Positions 11,751 to 19,296 of a DNA stretch of 22,094 nt are shown one piece after another. The position numbers were made by a program, and so were the translations under genes. The DNA lies in IMG/VR virus record IMGVR_UViG_3300046836_000329, positions 1 through 22,094 of that record. One strand, given 5' to 3'. Under the pieces are notes generated by a model that searched no databases, was not told the origin of the DNA, and saw nothing but the letters and a program-made list of their open reading frames with translations. Source of the stretch: a virus. How positions within the stretch are numbered: position 1 is the first letter of the stretch; every line of letters starts with the position of its first letter.

Positions 11751-12131
11751 TCAGACGCCAAGAAACGTCGCGCCGTCACTCCGGACGTTCGCAATCCAAA
11801 TCTTCTTCGTCGTTGCCGCCATCGTGATCCGTCGTGCCGCGATGGACTTGAACGGTGTGTCGTGGAAGAGATACACCCGCTCCAATTCCGGCTCCGCCTC
11901 GAACATCTTCACGTCGCGGATGAAGAGCGCCATATCGTTGGTGGAATCGCCTTCGAGGGCAATCTTCAGGAGCCGGAAGCGGAGTTCATCTGCAATGTCG
12001 AGGGACAACGCAGCGGCTCCCGGCTCATCATTGGCAATCACCATGTGCTGGCCGTCTCCGAGGGACTGGAGCGTGGCCTTGATGACGGCGCGGTTGGTCC
12101 AATCGCGAGCGCCTGCGCAGAGGATAATCAC
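11751..12131 (-). CDS. SLOG/DUF2493-like Rossmann protein
   Basis: A 126-residue protein starting with GTG in a GTGA overlap. The N terminus (MIILCAGARDWTNRAVI) matches the G-x-R-D-W opening of DUF2493/SLOG nucleotide-binding proteins. In those, a Rossmann fold binds nucleotides or nucleotide-derived signals. The usual following G-A-D motif is changed here to EPGAAALSLDIADEL, so binding may differ. Length is typical of the stand-alone phage version. The role in phage is unknown. It follows a small basic gene and is transcribed from the promoter at 12458-12486. Confidence 0.6.
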   Translation of the reverse strand: MIILCAGARDWTNRAVIKATLQSLGDGQHMVIANDEPGAAALSLDIADELRFRLLKIALEGDSTNDMALFIRDVKMFEAEPELERVYLFHDTPFKSIAARRITMAATTKKIWIANVRSDGATFLGV

Positions 12132-12406
12132 AGATCCTCCTTGGGAGTGACGGTGCCGGCCTCTGAGTCCACGAGAATCGCGATGGGCTGGGGTGCGAAT
12201 CCAGGTTCAGCCCTCGTAACTTCGATCATCTTCGTTACGTCAGCGAGAATGGATGTGGGCTGCAGATGCTTGCGACGTTCCGCACGGCGGACTCCGGCTG
12301 GGCCGGTCTTGTTGCGCACGCGCTTGAGGTGTTTCTTCTCGGATGGCGTGTGGTGGATGCGGGTGGCTCGCTGTCGTGCTGCGGCGTCTTGCTTCGCTCG
12401 TCTCAT
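12128..12406 (-). CDS. Hypothetical basic protein (92 aa)
   Basis: First gene after the 12458-12486 promoter, with GAGGAG before its ATG. The 92-residue product has a highly basic N-terminal half (RRAKQDAAARQRATRIHH, KKHLKRVRNK), probably disordered and nucleic-acid-binding. A more ordered half follows (LADVTKMIEVTRAEP through AILVDSEAG). No family recognised. It overlaps the SLOG-like gene by 4 nt. Confidence 0.6.
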   Translation of the reverse strand: MRRAKQDAAARQRATRIHHTPSEKKHLKRVRNKTGPAGVRRAERRKHLQPTSILADVTKMIEVTRAEPGFAPQPIAILVDSEAGTVTPKEDL

Positions 12407-12457
12407 CGAGGCTCCTCTTTCGGGAACCGTTCGCCTTGCGCGAATCGGAGTGCGCTA

Positions 12458-12486
12458 ATTATCGTGGGAATCCGCGGTGAATTCAA
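12458..12486 (-). promoter_or_regulatory. Sigma70-like promoter
   Basis: Leftward -35 TTGAAT (12486-12481), 17-nt spacer, -10 GATAAT (12463-12458); matches to consensus 4/6 and 5/6. It lies in the only non-coding gap of that region (12407-12482), its -35 overlapping the preceding stop codon. It would serve the 12406, 12131 and 11736 genes and those below. Confidence 0.65.
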
Positions 12487-12764
12487 CGATTTTCGTTTGG
12501 ACGTGGTTGGAGAAATGGTTGGAGAAGGAACGCATGACCCTTCGACGTGAGGGTCACGTCTCCGCGACATCCACACCAACATCCCTCCACGAGACCACGA
12601 CGATGAAGCATTCGCATCTTCGCTCGCAGAAGTCTTTCTGGAAGGCCCAAACGCTCCGCTGTCGTTGAAATCGAGGCTCCAATGTTCTCCGTCTTTCTCA
12701 GCCTCGCATCCTCGATGAAGGCAAGCAAGATTCGACGGTCATCGAGGTGCTTGGCTTGCATCAT
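12483..12764 (-). CDS. Small winged-helix-like protein
   Basis: A 93-residue protein starting in ATGATG over the helicase stop (12764 or 12761). Residues about 5-75 match a winged helix-turn-helix: RRILLAFIEDARLR, then TTAERLGLPERLLRAKMRMLHRRGLVEG and a wing that returns with DVTLTSKGHAFL. The Cys pair in CWCGC is unusual for a regulator wing. It could be a phage transcription regulator. Last gene of the coupled right-hand run before the promoter gap. Confidence 0.55.
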   Translation of the reverse strand: MMQAKHLDDRRILLAFIEDARLRKTENIGASISTTAERLGLPERLLRAKMRMLHRRGLVEGCWCGCRGDVTLTSKGHAFLLQPFLQPRPNENR

Positions 12765-14353
12765 TCTTCCTTGATCGCCTTGATCCACGCGCTCGCGGTC
12801 ATCGTCGCCAGGTTCTCCTTCTTCAGGAGCGCGGCGAGAATCTTGTGGTTGATCGTCTTCTGTCCTTTGGGCCCCGTGGCGATGAGATCGAAATACGAGA
12901 CCGGCGAGATCTGGCCTGGGCGATGCGTGCGATCATCGCGCTGCAACCGCGTCTTGAGGTTGTAGCCGGTGGACAATCCGTAGACGGTATGCGAGGCGGT
13001 GAGATTGAGGCCCATCGATCCGGCACTCTCGGAGCCGATCACGACGACCGGACCGGATGGCGTGGAGCGCGGGTCCAGGAGCCGGAGCGCGTGTTCCCGC
13101 TCGCTCCGCTTCTGCCCGCCGATAATCATACCCACGGCCATCGACGGATACGCGGCTTTGACTTCCGCCGCTGCCCGTAGAATCTCCGGCCGGAAGCACG
13201 ACCAGACGAGCAATTTCAAGTTTGGATCGCTCTCCAATCGTTGCTCCAACCATTCGAGGAACGCATCCAACTTCTCGCGTCCAACCTCAATCACCTTCAC
13301 GGGTGAGCGCGATTCCTCGTGCGTCGTCTCTTCCACCGTTTCCACAAACGGATCACGCGCTTCGAGTTCCTGGATGTCCATCTCCTCGACGCCTCCGAGG
13401 TAGCCGGAGGTGATCTGCGCGAGGCGCATGACCTTTGTGATGGCGATAGGCGCTTGGCTGACGGTCGAATCGCTCAACCACGTCACCATCTCATCGCGCA
13501 TCGCCGTGTAGTGGTCCCACGTCGTCTCGCTCAACGGCGTGCTCAACACCACAGTGGGGAGTTTCGCCGGAAGGTCCAGACAATCCTTCTTCAATCGCCG
13601 CAGGACATACGGCGCGAACCGTCGCTGAAGATCCTCGATGTCGCGCCAACCGACAATCTGCTTCTGCTGCCAACCGCCCATGATCGCGTAGCGGCTCCGG
13701 AACGCCCACCACGAGGAGCACGCCAGGATCTTCGGGTCCATCACGTTACCCTGGCTGTACAAATCGCCCGGATGATTGGCGATGGGTGTGCCGTTGAGGA
13801 GTAGCACGCGGCCGCAACGCTTTCGGAGTTGGAGCACGGCCTTCGTCTGCTGCGCTTTGTGGCTCTTCAACGCGCTCGACTCGTCACAGATTAGCAGCGT
13901 CTTCTTCGTGCAGAACGGGAGGAGTTGTTCCAGGCGGTTCTTCGAGCGGATGAACTCGTAGTTGGTGATCATGACGGTCAACGGCGGCTTGGGAGCCTTC
14001 CGGTCTTGATAGCCATAATCCCAGGACCGGAGACGCGCGTGGAACTCCGTCACTCGCGCGTTCGTGTCCATCCACAAATGCTTCGCGAGTTCCCCAAACT
14101 CCTCGTCATACCACACGCCTCGCACGGACGCCGGAGCGACAATCAACACGCGGTCGATGATGTCGCGGACCCAGAGGTGCTGCGCGCCGTCGATGCCTTG
14201 CTTCGTCTTCCCGGCTCCCATCTCGTCAAAGAGCGCGAACACCGCGTTGGCGACAATCGCCTCAATCCCCACGACCTGATGGCCGTAGGGATCAAGGCGG
14301 TAGCCGCTATGGTCGAGACTTCCGAGGCTCACGAGACTCAGCGGAGCCTCCAT
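12761..14353 (-). CDS. SNF2-family superfamily 2 helicase
   Basis: A 530-residue SWI2/SNF2-type ATPase. Motif I is DEMGAGKT (43-50), motif II CDESS (156-160; DESS in place of the usual DEAH), motif III LLNGTP (185-190). Motif V is SAGSMGLNLT (443-452) and motif VI QRDDRTHRPGQ (471-481). These enzymes move on double-stranded DNA and remodel protein-DNA complexes. In phages they accompany replication genes. The start at 14353 overlaps the previous gene by 16 nt and has no clear ribosome binding site; a GTG at 14332 is an alternative. Confidence 0.9.
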   Translation of the reverse strand: MEAPLSLVSLGSLDHSGYRLDPYGHQVVGIEAIVANAVFALFDEMGAGKTKQGIDGAQHLWVRDIIDRVLIVAPASVRGVWYDEEFGELAKHLWMDTNARVTEFHARLRSWDYGYQDRKAPKPPLTVMITNYEFIRSKNRLEQLLPFCTKKTLLICDESSALKSHKAQQTKAVLQLRKRCGRVLLLNGTPIANHPGDLYSQGNVMDPKILACSSWWAFRSRYAIMGGWQQKQIVGWRDIEDLQRRFAPYVLRRLKKDCLDLPAKLPTVVLSTPLSETTWDHYTAMRDEMVTWLSDSTVSQAPIAITKVMRLAQITSGYLGGVEEMDIQELEARDPFVETVEETTHEESRSPVKVIEVGREKLDAFLEWLEQRLESDPNLKLLVWSCFRPEILRAAAEVKAAYPSMAVGMIIGGQKRSEREHALRLLDPRSTPSGPVVVIGSESAGSMGLNLTASHTVYGLSTGYNLKTRLQRDDRTHRPGQISPVSYFDLIATGPKGQKTINHKILAALLKKENLATMTASAWIKAIKEE

Positions 14354-14571
14354 TGCGCGAGAATCCCCGCACGACGGGCCAAGAGTTCCGGATCACGCGC
14401 CACGGAGGCGAAGAACGCCTTGGCGATGACTTCCTTGTCCGAGGCGCGGACGAGTGGAACGGTAATCATCCGTGCCGGGTCCACGCGCCGCGTGTGCGGC
14501 TGCCACCAGTCTGGGTTGTCCAGGCGGTCAATCTCCCGATTCAGTTGGCGGAGCAGTTGTCGGTCGTTCAT
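14338..14571 (-). CDS. Hypothetical protein (77 aa)
   Basis: A 77-residue ORF overlapping both neighbours, upstream by 44 nt and downstream by 16 nt. A purine run (GGAAACGA) precedes the ATG. Basic and helical, with a first helix NDRQLLRQLNREIDRL and a later KEVIAKAFFASVARDPELLARR. No family recognised. The overlaps suggest a real coupled gene. Confidence 0.55.
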   Translation of the reverse strand: MNDRQLLRQLNREIDRLDNPDWWQPHTRRVDPARMITVPLVRASDKEVIAKAFFASVARDPELLARRAGILAQWRLR

Positions 14572-14800
14572 TCGTTTCCTCCGTTGGGTTCTTCGCGGCT
14601 TTCAGCCGCTCCTCGACTTCTTCCTGGTGCTTCTTTCGCGTGATCTCCTTGAGCCGTCGCTGGAGAAGATCCTGCATGGGCTTCTGGACGGTGTAGAACT
14701 TCCGGCGACTCGTGGGCCCTTGCTCCCGGATCTTGTACCACGGGCCTTTGGCCGTCGCCTTCCGCTCTTCCAACGTCCCGCGTCTCTTCGCCTCACCCAT
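14528..14800 (-). CDS. Hypothetical basic helical protein (90 aa)
   Basis: The start at 14800 overlaps the exonuclease stop in a TGATG junction. The 90 residues open with MGEAKRRGTLEERKA, a basic motif seen at the start of many small phage and bacterial proteins. Charged helices follow (QKPMQDLLQRRLKEITRKKHQEEVEERLKAA, a likely coiled coil), with an acidic/Pro-rich tail. Not recognised further. Confidence 0.58.
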   Translation of the reverse strand: MGEAKRRGTLEERKATAKGPWYKIREQGPTSRRKFYTVQKPMQDLLQRRLKEITRKKHQEEVEERLKAAKNPTEETNERPTTAPPTESGD

Positions 14801-15597
14801 CACTTCTCTCCTTCCGGATACCGGCCTTCGAGCGCTTCTCGACAAATCATCTGCACGTCTGGCGGGAAGGTCTGCTTGGGGTCGAGCATCCATCGCAGAT
14901 AGCCACGGTCTACCTGGCGGAGCGGGACGCCCTTCCACTTGTTCCCGAAGGCCACGCACGCCTCCCCATTGCGCCAGATGAACTTTCCGGCCTGATCTAC
15001 GTAGTCCCGTCGCTTGGGGAAGCAGAGGTCAGAGAGCGCGGCAATCTCCCGAGGAAGATCGGAGAACTCTCGCATCTGGGCGGTGAGAATCTCGGCTGTC
15101 GCCTCGACATCCACGCCGGCATCGTGCGCGCCTTCCAGCTTCCGCTTCATGAACCGCTCGTACAACGAGGAGAGATCACGCGGCTCCTTGACTTGGACAA
15201 TCCGGAGCGTGTCGATGATACGGCTATCGGTCCGCTCCCAATCCCATTCGACACCCACGCGCTTGCACTCGCTGCGCATCATCTTCAAGTCGAACGTCAC
15301 GCCTTGGCCGGCAAAATCCACGTTGGTCAAGACCTTCCGGACGAACTCCGCCGCGATGTCTGCAAACGTCGGAGCCGCCGCAATCATGGCGTCGGTGATG
15401 CCGTGGACGCGCTGGACTTCGATAGGCACCGGAATCTCCGGGTTGATGTACGTCTTCCAGGCCAACGGCTCCTTGTCGGCATAGTACATCGTCGCGGCGA
15501 TCTGGATAATCCGGTCCGTGTCGAGTGCGCCGGTGGTCTCTAGGTCGAGGAGCACGAGCGGCCGTTGGAGCGCGAAGGTGAGCGCGAGGTTGACCAT
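14800..15597 (-). CDS. DnaQ-like 3'-5' exonuclease fused to DUF3820
   Basis: A 265-residue protein. The N-terminal DEDDh domain has Exo I LDLETTG (D18, E20), Exo II with D103 (GVTFDLKM) and Exo III H158/D163 (HDAGVDVEAT), so all four acidic residues and the His are present. This matches the proofreading epsilon/DnaQ family, which removes nucleotides from DNA 3' ends with two metal ions. The last 70 residues (WRNGEACVAFGNKWKGVPLRQV, YLRWML) resemble the small DUF3820 domain often attached to such exonucleases. Likely a replication or repair exonuclease. No polymerase gene is visible in the window. Confidence 0.88.
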   Translation of the reverse strand: MVNLALTFALQRPLVLLDLETTGALDTDRIIQIAATMYYADKEPLAWKTYINPEIPVPIEVQRVHGITDAMIAAAPTFADIAAEFVRKVLTNVDFAGQGVTFDLKMMRSECKRVGVEWDWERTDSRIIDTLRIVQVKEPRDLSSLYERFMKRKLEGAHDAGVDVEATAEILTAQMREFSDLPREIAALSDLCFPKRRDYVDQAGKFIWRNGEACVAFGNKWKGVPLRQVDRGYLRWMLDPKQTFPPDVQMICREALEGRYPEGEK

Positions 15598-15764
15598 CAG
15601 TGCGGCTTCTCCGTCTTCTCCGGTGCGGCTGTCTCGATGACTTCAAGAAGGTTGATGAGGTCCGTAAAGAGTTGCGCAGCGGCCTTCCCTCGAAGGTTCG
15701 TGCGCTCTTCGATCATCTTCACGCCCGCCACCGTCCGCTCCACCCACTTCGCTTCAATCGGCAC
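15597..15764 (-). CDS. Hypothetical protein (55 aa)
   Basis: A short ORF with GTG start at 15764, preceded by GGAGGT at good spacing and overlapping the cold-shock-like gene by 11 nt and the exonuclease by 1 nt. The 55-residue product (PIEAKWVERTVAGVKM, TDLINLLEVIETAAPEK) is helical with no known motif. A longer in-frame ORF reaches farther upstream, but it would overlap the next gene almost fully. Confidence 0.5.
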   Translation of the reverse strand: MPIEAKWVERTVAGVKMIEERTNLRGKAAAQLFTDLINLLEVIETAAPEKTEKPH

Positions 15765-15990
15765 GTCGCACCTCCACGGCCCGGAGGCCATTGTCCTGCA
15801 ATCCCACTCGACGCGAATAGTGCGAGCCGACATCCTCCGGCGTGAACTCCACCGACTGGCCCGTCTTGAGTTGGAAGAACTCATCTTGGTCCACGAGCGC
15901 TCCCGCGTGAAAGAATCGGCTGTGGCCGTCCTCATCGCGCAAGAAGCCAAATCCCTTGACGTGGAGCATCCGAGTGATGGTGCCCTTCAT
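15754..15990 (-). CDS. Cold-shock domain protein
   Basis: A 78-residue protein. Residues 1-70 match the cold-shock domain (five-stranded OB fold): MKGTITRMLHVKGFGFLRDE contains RNP-1 (KGFGFL), and RFFHAGAL is the RNP-2 type segment. Such proteins bind single-stranded RNA or DNA and melt secondary structure. This is relevant in a phage that uses many RNA hairpins, though any link is inference. The start overlaps the upstream stop in TGATG. Confidence 0.82.
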   Translation of the reverse strand: MKGTITRMLHVKGFGFLRDEDGHSRFFHAGALVDQDEFFQLKTGQSVEFTPEDVGSHYSRRVGLQDNGLRAVEVRRAD

Positions 15991-16193
15991 CAACCCTTCT
16001 CCATCAGCTTTGACAGGCCGCAAGTACAAGAGTCTTTGTGGGCCTTCCGCCACGACCATCTGAACTGAGAATTCGTTGCGCCGCATAATGGCGCATGACA
16101 AACAAACGTCCGCAAACTCTGGACTTCCTCTTGAAGTCGTTGAACATGAGCCGATTGTTCCTCAATCGTCATTCGAGTGACGGCGTCTTTCAT
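15990..16193 (-). CDS. Cys-containing hypothetical protein (67 aa)
   Basis: Starts with ATGA overlap at 16193. Residues 1-35 form a helix with heptad-like spacing (MTIEEQSAHVQRLQEEVQSL), likely a short coiled coil. The C-terminal half has CHAPLC and CTCG, four cysteines that could bind a zinc ion in a non-standard spacing. No family recognised. A start at the internal ATG seven codons later is possible. Confidence 0.5.
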   Translation of the reverse strand: MKDAVTRMTIEEQSAHVQRLQEEVQSLRTFVCHAPLCGATNSQFRWSWRKAHKDSCTCGLSKLMEKG

Positions 16194-16585
16194 CCCTTCT
16201 CTCGCAGTCGTTCGCACATCGTGCAAGGGCATCCAGGAACCGCCTCTGTGCGCCCTTTGCCGTGGTGACCCAAGTGACTCAACGGCGGCTCTCCGCTCCG
16301 GCTCTGGTTCTTCTCCAGTCGCTCAATCTCGTGCTGGAGATACCAGGCCGCCTTCCGCAGGTCTTCGACCTGACCCTTGCGTATCCGCTCTTCTTGTCCA
16401 GTGATGACGCCCGGAAACAGATCTTTCTTGCCGGCCCGACAAATGTACTTTGTCGCGTTCCCCAGCGCGTAGTTCAGGCCCCAGGCCTCCGCGACCTTGA
16501 TGTGCTCATACACGGTGTCGCCGCCGTAGTGCGACGGGTGATCGACCTTATCGCTCTTGTCCCACGATCCTTCATCTTGATTCAT
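16190..16585 (-). CDS. DUF3310 protein (phage nucleotide kinase-like)
   Basis: A 131-residue protein. The core VDHPSHYGGDTVYEHIKVAEAW, then LNYALGNATKYICRAGKKD and EDLRKAAWYLQHEIERL, is the DUF3310 signature of many phages. Databases often label these 'nucleotide kinase', but no activity is established. The last 45 residues are a Cys/Pro-rich tail with CPCTMC, absent from typical short members, which may bind metal. Coupled on both sides by ATGA overlaps. Confidence 0.85.
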   Translation of the reverse strand: MNQDEGSWDKSDKVDHPSHYGGDTVYEHIKVAEAWGLNYALGNATKYICRAGKKDLFPGVITGQEERIRKGQVEDLRKAAWYLQHEIERLEKNQSRSGEPPLSHLGHHGKGRTEAVPGCPCTMCERLREKG

Positions 16586-16872
16586 GACGGCTCCTCAATC
16601 TTTCGGATCTCCACGACGGTCTCCTCATTCCACCAGAAGCCCATGTCGGTCCCCAACTGGGGCGAATACGGGTTGGCGTCATTCACGTCTTCGGCTCTGA
16701 CCTCAATGATCGTCCAGAAGGTCTCTGGGTTCTCCCACGTCCACCGGCTGAAGACCACGGGACTTCCATCCGTGATTCGACGCGCGTGAGCGGTCTTGAC
16801 CCAATAGTATCCGGCCTCTTTCGGCATTGAGAAGTGAGGTGGTCTCGTGCCTTCGATCTCGCCTCTCGTCAC
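16582..16872 (-). CDS. DUF551-like hypothetical protein (96 aa)
   Basis: The GTG start at 16872 overlaps the TS-homologue stop in GTGA, with GGGAGG as ribosome binding site; a longer frame reads into the TS gene and is rejected. The 96-residue protein has a pattern (PKEAGYYWVKTAHARR, PVVFSRWTWENPETFWTII) typical of short phage proteins with a W-x-x-P and Y/W beta strands, related to DUF551-like proteins. The assignment is tentative. Function unknown. Confidence 0.5.
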   Translation of the reverse strand: MTRGEIEGTRPPHFSMPKEAGYYWVKTAHARRITDGSPVVFSRWTWENPETFWTIIEVRAEDVNDANPYSPQLGTDMGFWWNEETVVEIRKIEEPS

Positions 16873-17915
16873 TGCTTCGCCTCCCATGCCGCCTTCCGGC
16901 GTTCGATCCACTCGCGTCCCGCGACAATCCAATCCACACTGTCTTCGACACCGTTCAGTAGGTCGATGGCTTCCGTGTACCGGAACGGAGCCGGGAGCGT
17001 GCGGTATAGATGGTGCGCGGAGAGGAGCGTATTCATCACGCCTTCCCACTCACTCTCCACCGCACCTTCGGCCGTGTCGCCCTCATCGGCCGCTTTGAGG
17101 AGGTGAGCGATGGTGCGGTCCAGATCGGCAATCGAACCGTTGGGCATCAGGACGTGCTTCACTCCACCATCCATTGTATAGGGATTCCCTCGGAAGTCTA
17201 TCGTGCTCCCGAGGGTCTTCACGCCTTCGAGGGTGGAGAGGTAGCCGTGCCAATTGACGGAAACCTGCGTGTAGGTGCCCACGTCGCATCCGATCCACCG
17301 CGCCATATACTCCAAGAGGAAGCTCATGTGCACGGCGTTCGCGCCATAGGCTCCCCAGACGATGTCGTTGGAGCGGCAGAAGACGGTGAGATGCAGGGCA
17401 CCGTTGGGGTCTCGCTGGAACGTCGCCATCGTGTTGCAGGGGACATCCTTGCTCGGGCTGTCCAGGTCACGCGATGACTGCCACATCTGGAGCACGCATC
17501 GTCGATCATCCGGATTCTCCCGCAACCGCCGAGCAATGGGTTCCAATTGGTCCGCTGGCGCATAGTTAGACGGAAACGTGCTAAAGGCCTGTCTCCACCG
17601 ATGCCCATACGCCCCGTGCTGCGTGACGCCGTCGTCCGAGAACTGCGCCATGTTCTTCGCGTAGCGGACGAGCGGCGCGATGTCGTTCCTCCCGGCGAGC
17701 ATCCACAGCGCCTCGTACACGTGGAAGAACGGGTTGGCATCGCGCTCCGGCCAGAAGATCACGCGCTCCAGCGGCCGTGTGTAGACGGTCGTGACCGGCT
17801 CCGGCGCCACGATCACCGGCCCATTGCGGGAGTCTCGGCGGATACCGTGGTCGAGGAGATAGCGCACGGCCACGGGGAGCGCGGTGTGGACGTTAGGGAC
17901 GGTGATGACTTTCAT
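16869..17915 (-). CDS. Thymidylate synthase homologue, probable dUMP hydroxymethylase
   Basis: A 348-residue thymidylate synthase superfamily protein. It has the catalytic Cys160 in DVPCNTMATFQ, the phosphate-binding RSND (181-184), N193 in the GANAV segment, GAYGHRWR (101-108) and the WHGY pair (H223, Y225). The conserved Asn193 corresponds to the residue that favours dUMP over dCMP, so hydroxymethyl-dUMP is the likely product; in phages with hypermodified DNA such homologues make hmdUMP from dUMP and methylenetetrahydrofolate. It is the first gene on the operon side of the hypermodification cluster. The start at 17915 overlaps the zinc ribbon by 4 nt. A plain thymidylate synthase is the alternative. 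Confidence 0.85.
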   Translation of the reverse strand: MKVITVPNVHTALPVAVRYLLDHGIRRDSRNGPVIVAPEPVTTVYTRPLERVIFWPERDANPFFHVYEALWMLAGRNDIAPLVRYAKNMAQFSDDGVTQHGAYGHRWRQAFSTFPSNYAPADQLEPIARRLRENPDDRRCVLQMWQSSRDLDSPSKDVPCNTMATFQRDPNGALHLTVFCRSNDIVWGAYGANAVHMSFLLEYMARWIGCDVGTYTQVSVNWHGYLSTLEGVKTLGSTIDFRGNPYTMDGGVKHVLMPNGSIADLDRTIAHLLKAADEGDTAEGAVESEWEGVMNTLLSAHHLYRTLPAPFRYTEAIDLLNGVEDSVDWIVAGREWIERRKAAWEAKQ

Positions 17916-18133
17916 GCCGTCACCTTCTTCTTGGCCGCCTTCTCCGCCTTCAACTTTTCCGCCAACGGAATGCATACCTTTTCGATGATGTCCCAGAGGG
18001 TAGTCTTCTTGGCGCACGCGTTGCACACGTTGAATCCGTTGACGCCAACGTAGGGCTTCACGCCGAAGCGTGCCTCTTCCATCAACGGCATCTCAGTCGA
18101 GCAACGGTCACAGACCATTAGTTGTTTGATCAT
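17912..18133 (-). CDS. Zinc-ribbon protein (73 aa)
   Basis: A 73-residue protein with two CxxC pairs (C8/C11 and C37/C40), a zinc ribbon, then a Lys-rich helix. Its ATG follows the transferase stop with no gap (TGA-ATG), with GGGAGAGGG as ribosome binding site, and its end overlaps the TS gene. It may recruit partners or bind modified DNA, but nothing in it proves a role. Confidence 0.68.
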   Translation of the reverse strand: MIKQLMVCDRCSTEMPLMEEARFGVKPYVGVNGFNVCNACAKKTTLWDIIEKVCIPLAEKLKAEKAAKKKVTA

Positions 18134-19120
18134 TCACCCTCTCCCATCGAACTTCGAGCGCGGTTCTCCCTCACCAAACTTCACGCGGCAATACTTGTCG
18201 AACTCGCACAGGCTGTGCTCGATGTCGCGCATCTCGAAGGGTGGCAGCTTGTCGAGATCAATGATCCCGCCGACACCCAACGCGCCAACGTAACCAAACG
18301 GCGCGTGCGACAGTAGTTGTTGCATCGAGGCGTTCCCCTGCGTCTGGTTCGCGCATGGGAGTCCGAGACGGCCCAACCCGCGTTTGGCGCCTGGCCCCAT
18401 GTTGGCCCAGGTCATGATGTCGCTCGCGCCTTCGAGGAGCCGCGTGTGTCGCATGTCGGTGACCATCTCGTAGGCCATGAAGTTCCCGACACAATCGACG
18501 GTCTTGAGAAGTTCGTACACCGCTTCTAAGGAGTTCTCTTCCGCACAAACGGTCGTGAAGGCTCCTCCGGCGAGACAGAGGTGGTAGAGTTCCGAGCACA
18601 CGTCCACGATGCAATCGATCTTCGACATCCCTGGACGTGAGTAGACGATGTGGGAACCGGTGAAGACTTGCTTGCCCTGCCTCATGGCCTCTTCTAGGAT
18701 CGTCGCCATAGCGGCAGAATGCCAATTGTCTCGCCACCCGAGAAGTTCTCCAGTGCCCCACCAGTTGAACATCCGATACCACGCGATGTTGAAGGCTAGG
18801 AGGCCCAGATCGTCGTCTCGGTGCGGCTCCAGGAAGTGCTCCGTCAGCCACACCGTGCCCCGGTCGTTCTGTCGGAACGGGTTGGTGAACTTGTAGTCTC
18901 GGAGGATGGGATCGGTCGTCCACGGTTTCGGCTCTCCGGCCTTCCGCCGAAGATAGATGGCGTGCCGCTCGGCAATCCAATACCAGAACAAAGTCTCGGG
19001 AGCCGCGTGGAGCGCTTGCGTCATCGTCGCCTCAACTTTCGCAATGTCGTCAAGGGTGACGACGGAGTTTGGATCCTTGTACCAACGCTTCCAATCTTCG
19101 GGCAGGTCGTGTAAGCTCAT
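18134..19120 (-). CDS. Amino acid:DNA transferase (alpha-glutamyl/putrescinyl-thymine pyrophosphorylase family)
   Basis: A 328-residue protein matching the alpha-GPT pyrophosphorylase/amino acid:DNA transferase family of hypermodifying phages. Recognised segments are TLFWYWIAERHAIYLRRKAG (43-62), RDYKFTNPFRQNDRGTVWL (74-92), VGNFMAYEMVTDMRHT (211-226) and DIMTWANMGPGAKRGLGRL (234-252). These form the glycosylase-like DNA-binding and flipping frame. In phages such as M6 and ViI this enzyme replaces the pyrophosphate on 5-(hydroxymethyl)uracil in DNA with an amino acid. The neighbouring kinase, radical SAM and PLP genes make the M6-like glycine route likely. The ATG at 19120 overlaps the zinc ribbon in ATGA. 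Confidence 0.88.
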   Translation of the reverse strand: MSLHDLPEDWKRWYKDPNSVVTLDDIAKVEATMTQALHAAPETLFWYWIAERHAIYLRRKAGEPKPWTTDPILRDYKFTNPFRQNDRGTVWLTEHFLEPHRDDDLGLLAFNIAWYRMFNWWGTGELLGWRDNWHSAAMATILEEAMRQGKQVFTGSHIVYSRPGMSKIDCIVDVCSELYHLCLAGGAFTTVCAEENSLEAVYELLKTVDCVGNFMAYEMVTDMRHTRLLEGASDIMTWANMGPGAKRGLGRLGLPCANQTQGNASMQQLLSHAPFGYVGALGVGGIIDLDKLPPFEMRDIEHSLCEFDKYCRVKFGEGEPRSKFDGRG

Positions 19121-19296
19121 TCATTCGTCTCCGAAGTCTCCACATGTTCTTGCTGGTGATATGGCGGTGCCTCGCACTTCGGGCAGTGACACCGGAATCC
19201 CGCCGTTTCCGGCTTCATCCCGTCTTCCGGTCGGACAATCGCGCCAAGCCATCGGTGGCCGCACGCCTTGCACGTCAGAAAGACGTAGGTTCTCAC
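19117..19296 (-). CDS. Small zinc-ribbon protein (59 aa)
   Basis: A 59-codon ORF with a GTG start in a GTGA overlap with the kinase stop and an ATGA overlap with the transferase start. It holds C9/C12 (TCKACG) and C38/C41 (CHCPKCE), a CX2C-X25-CX2C zinc ribbon, followed by an acidic His/Gln/Glu tail. The overlaps at both ends and the complete Cys set are the evidence; a longer ORF in another frame over the same bases lacks this pattern. It may support assembly of the modification enzymes. Confidence 0.72.
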   Translation of the reverse strand: MRTYVFLTCKACGHRWLGAIVRPEDGMKPETAGFRCHCPKCEAPPYHQQEHVETSETNE

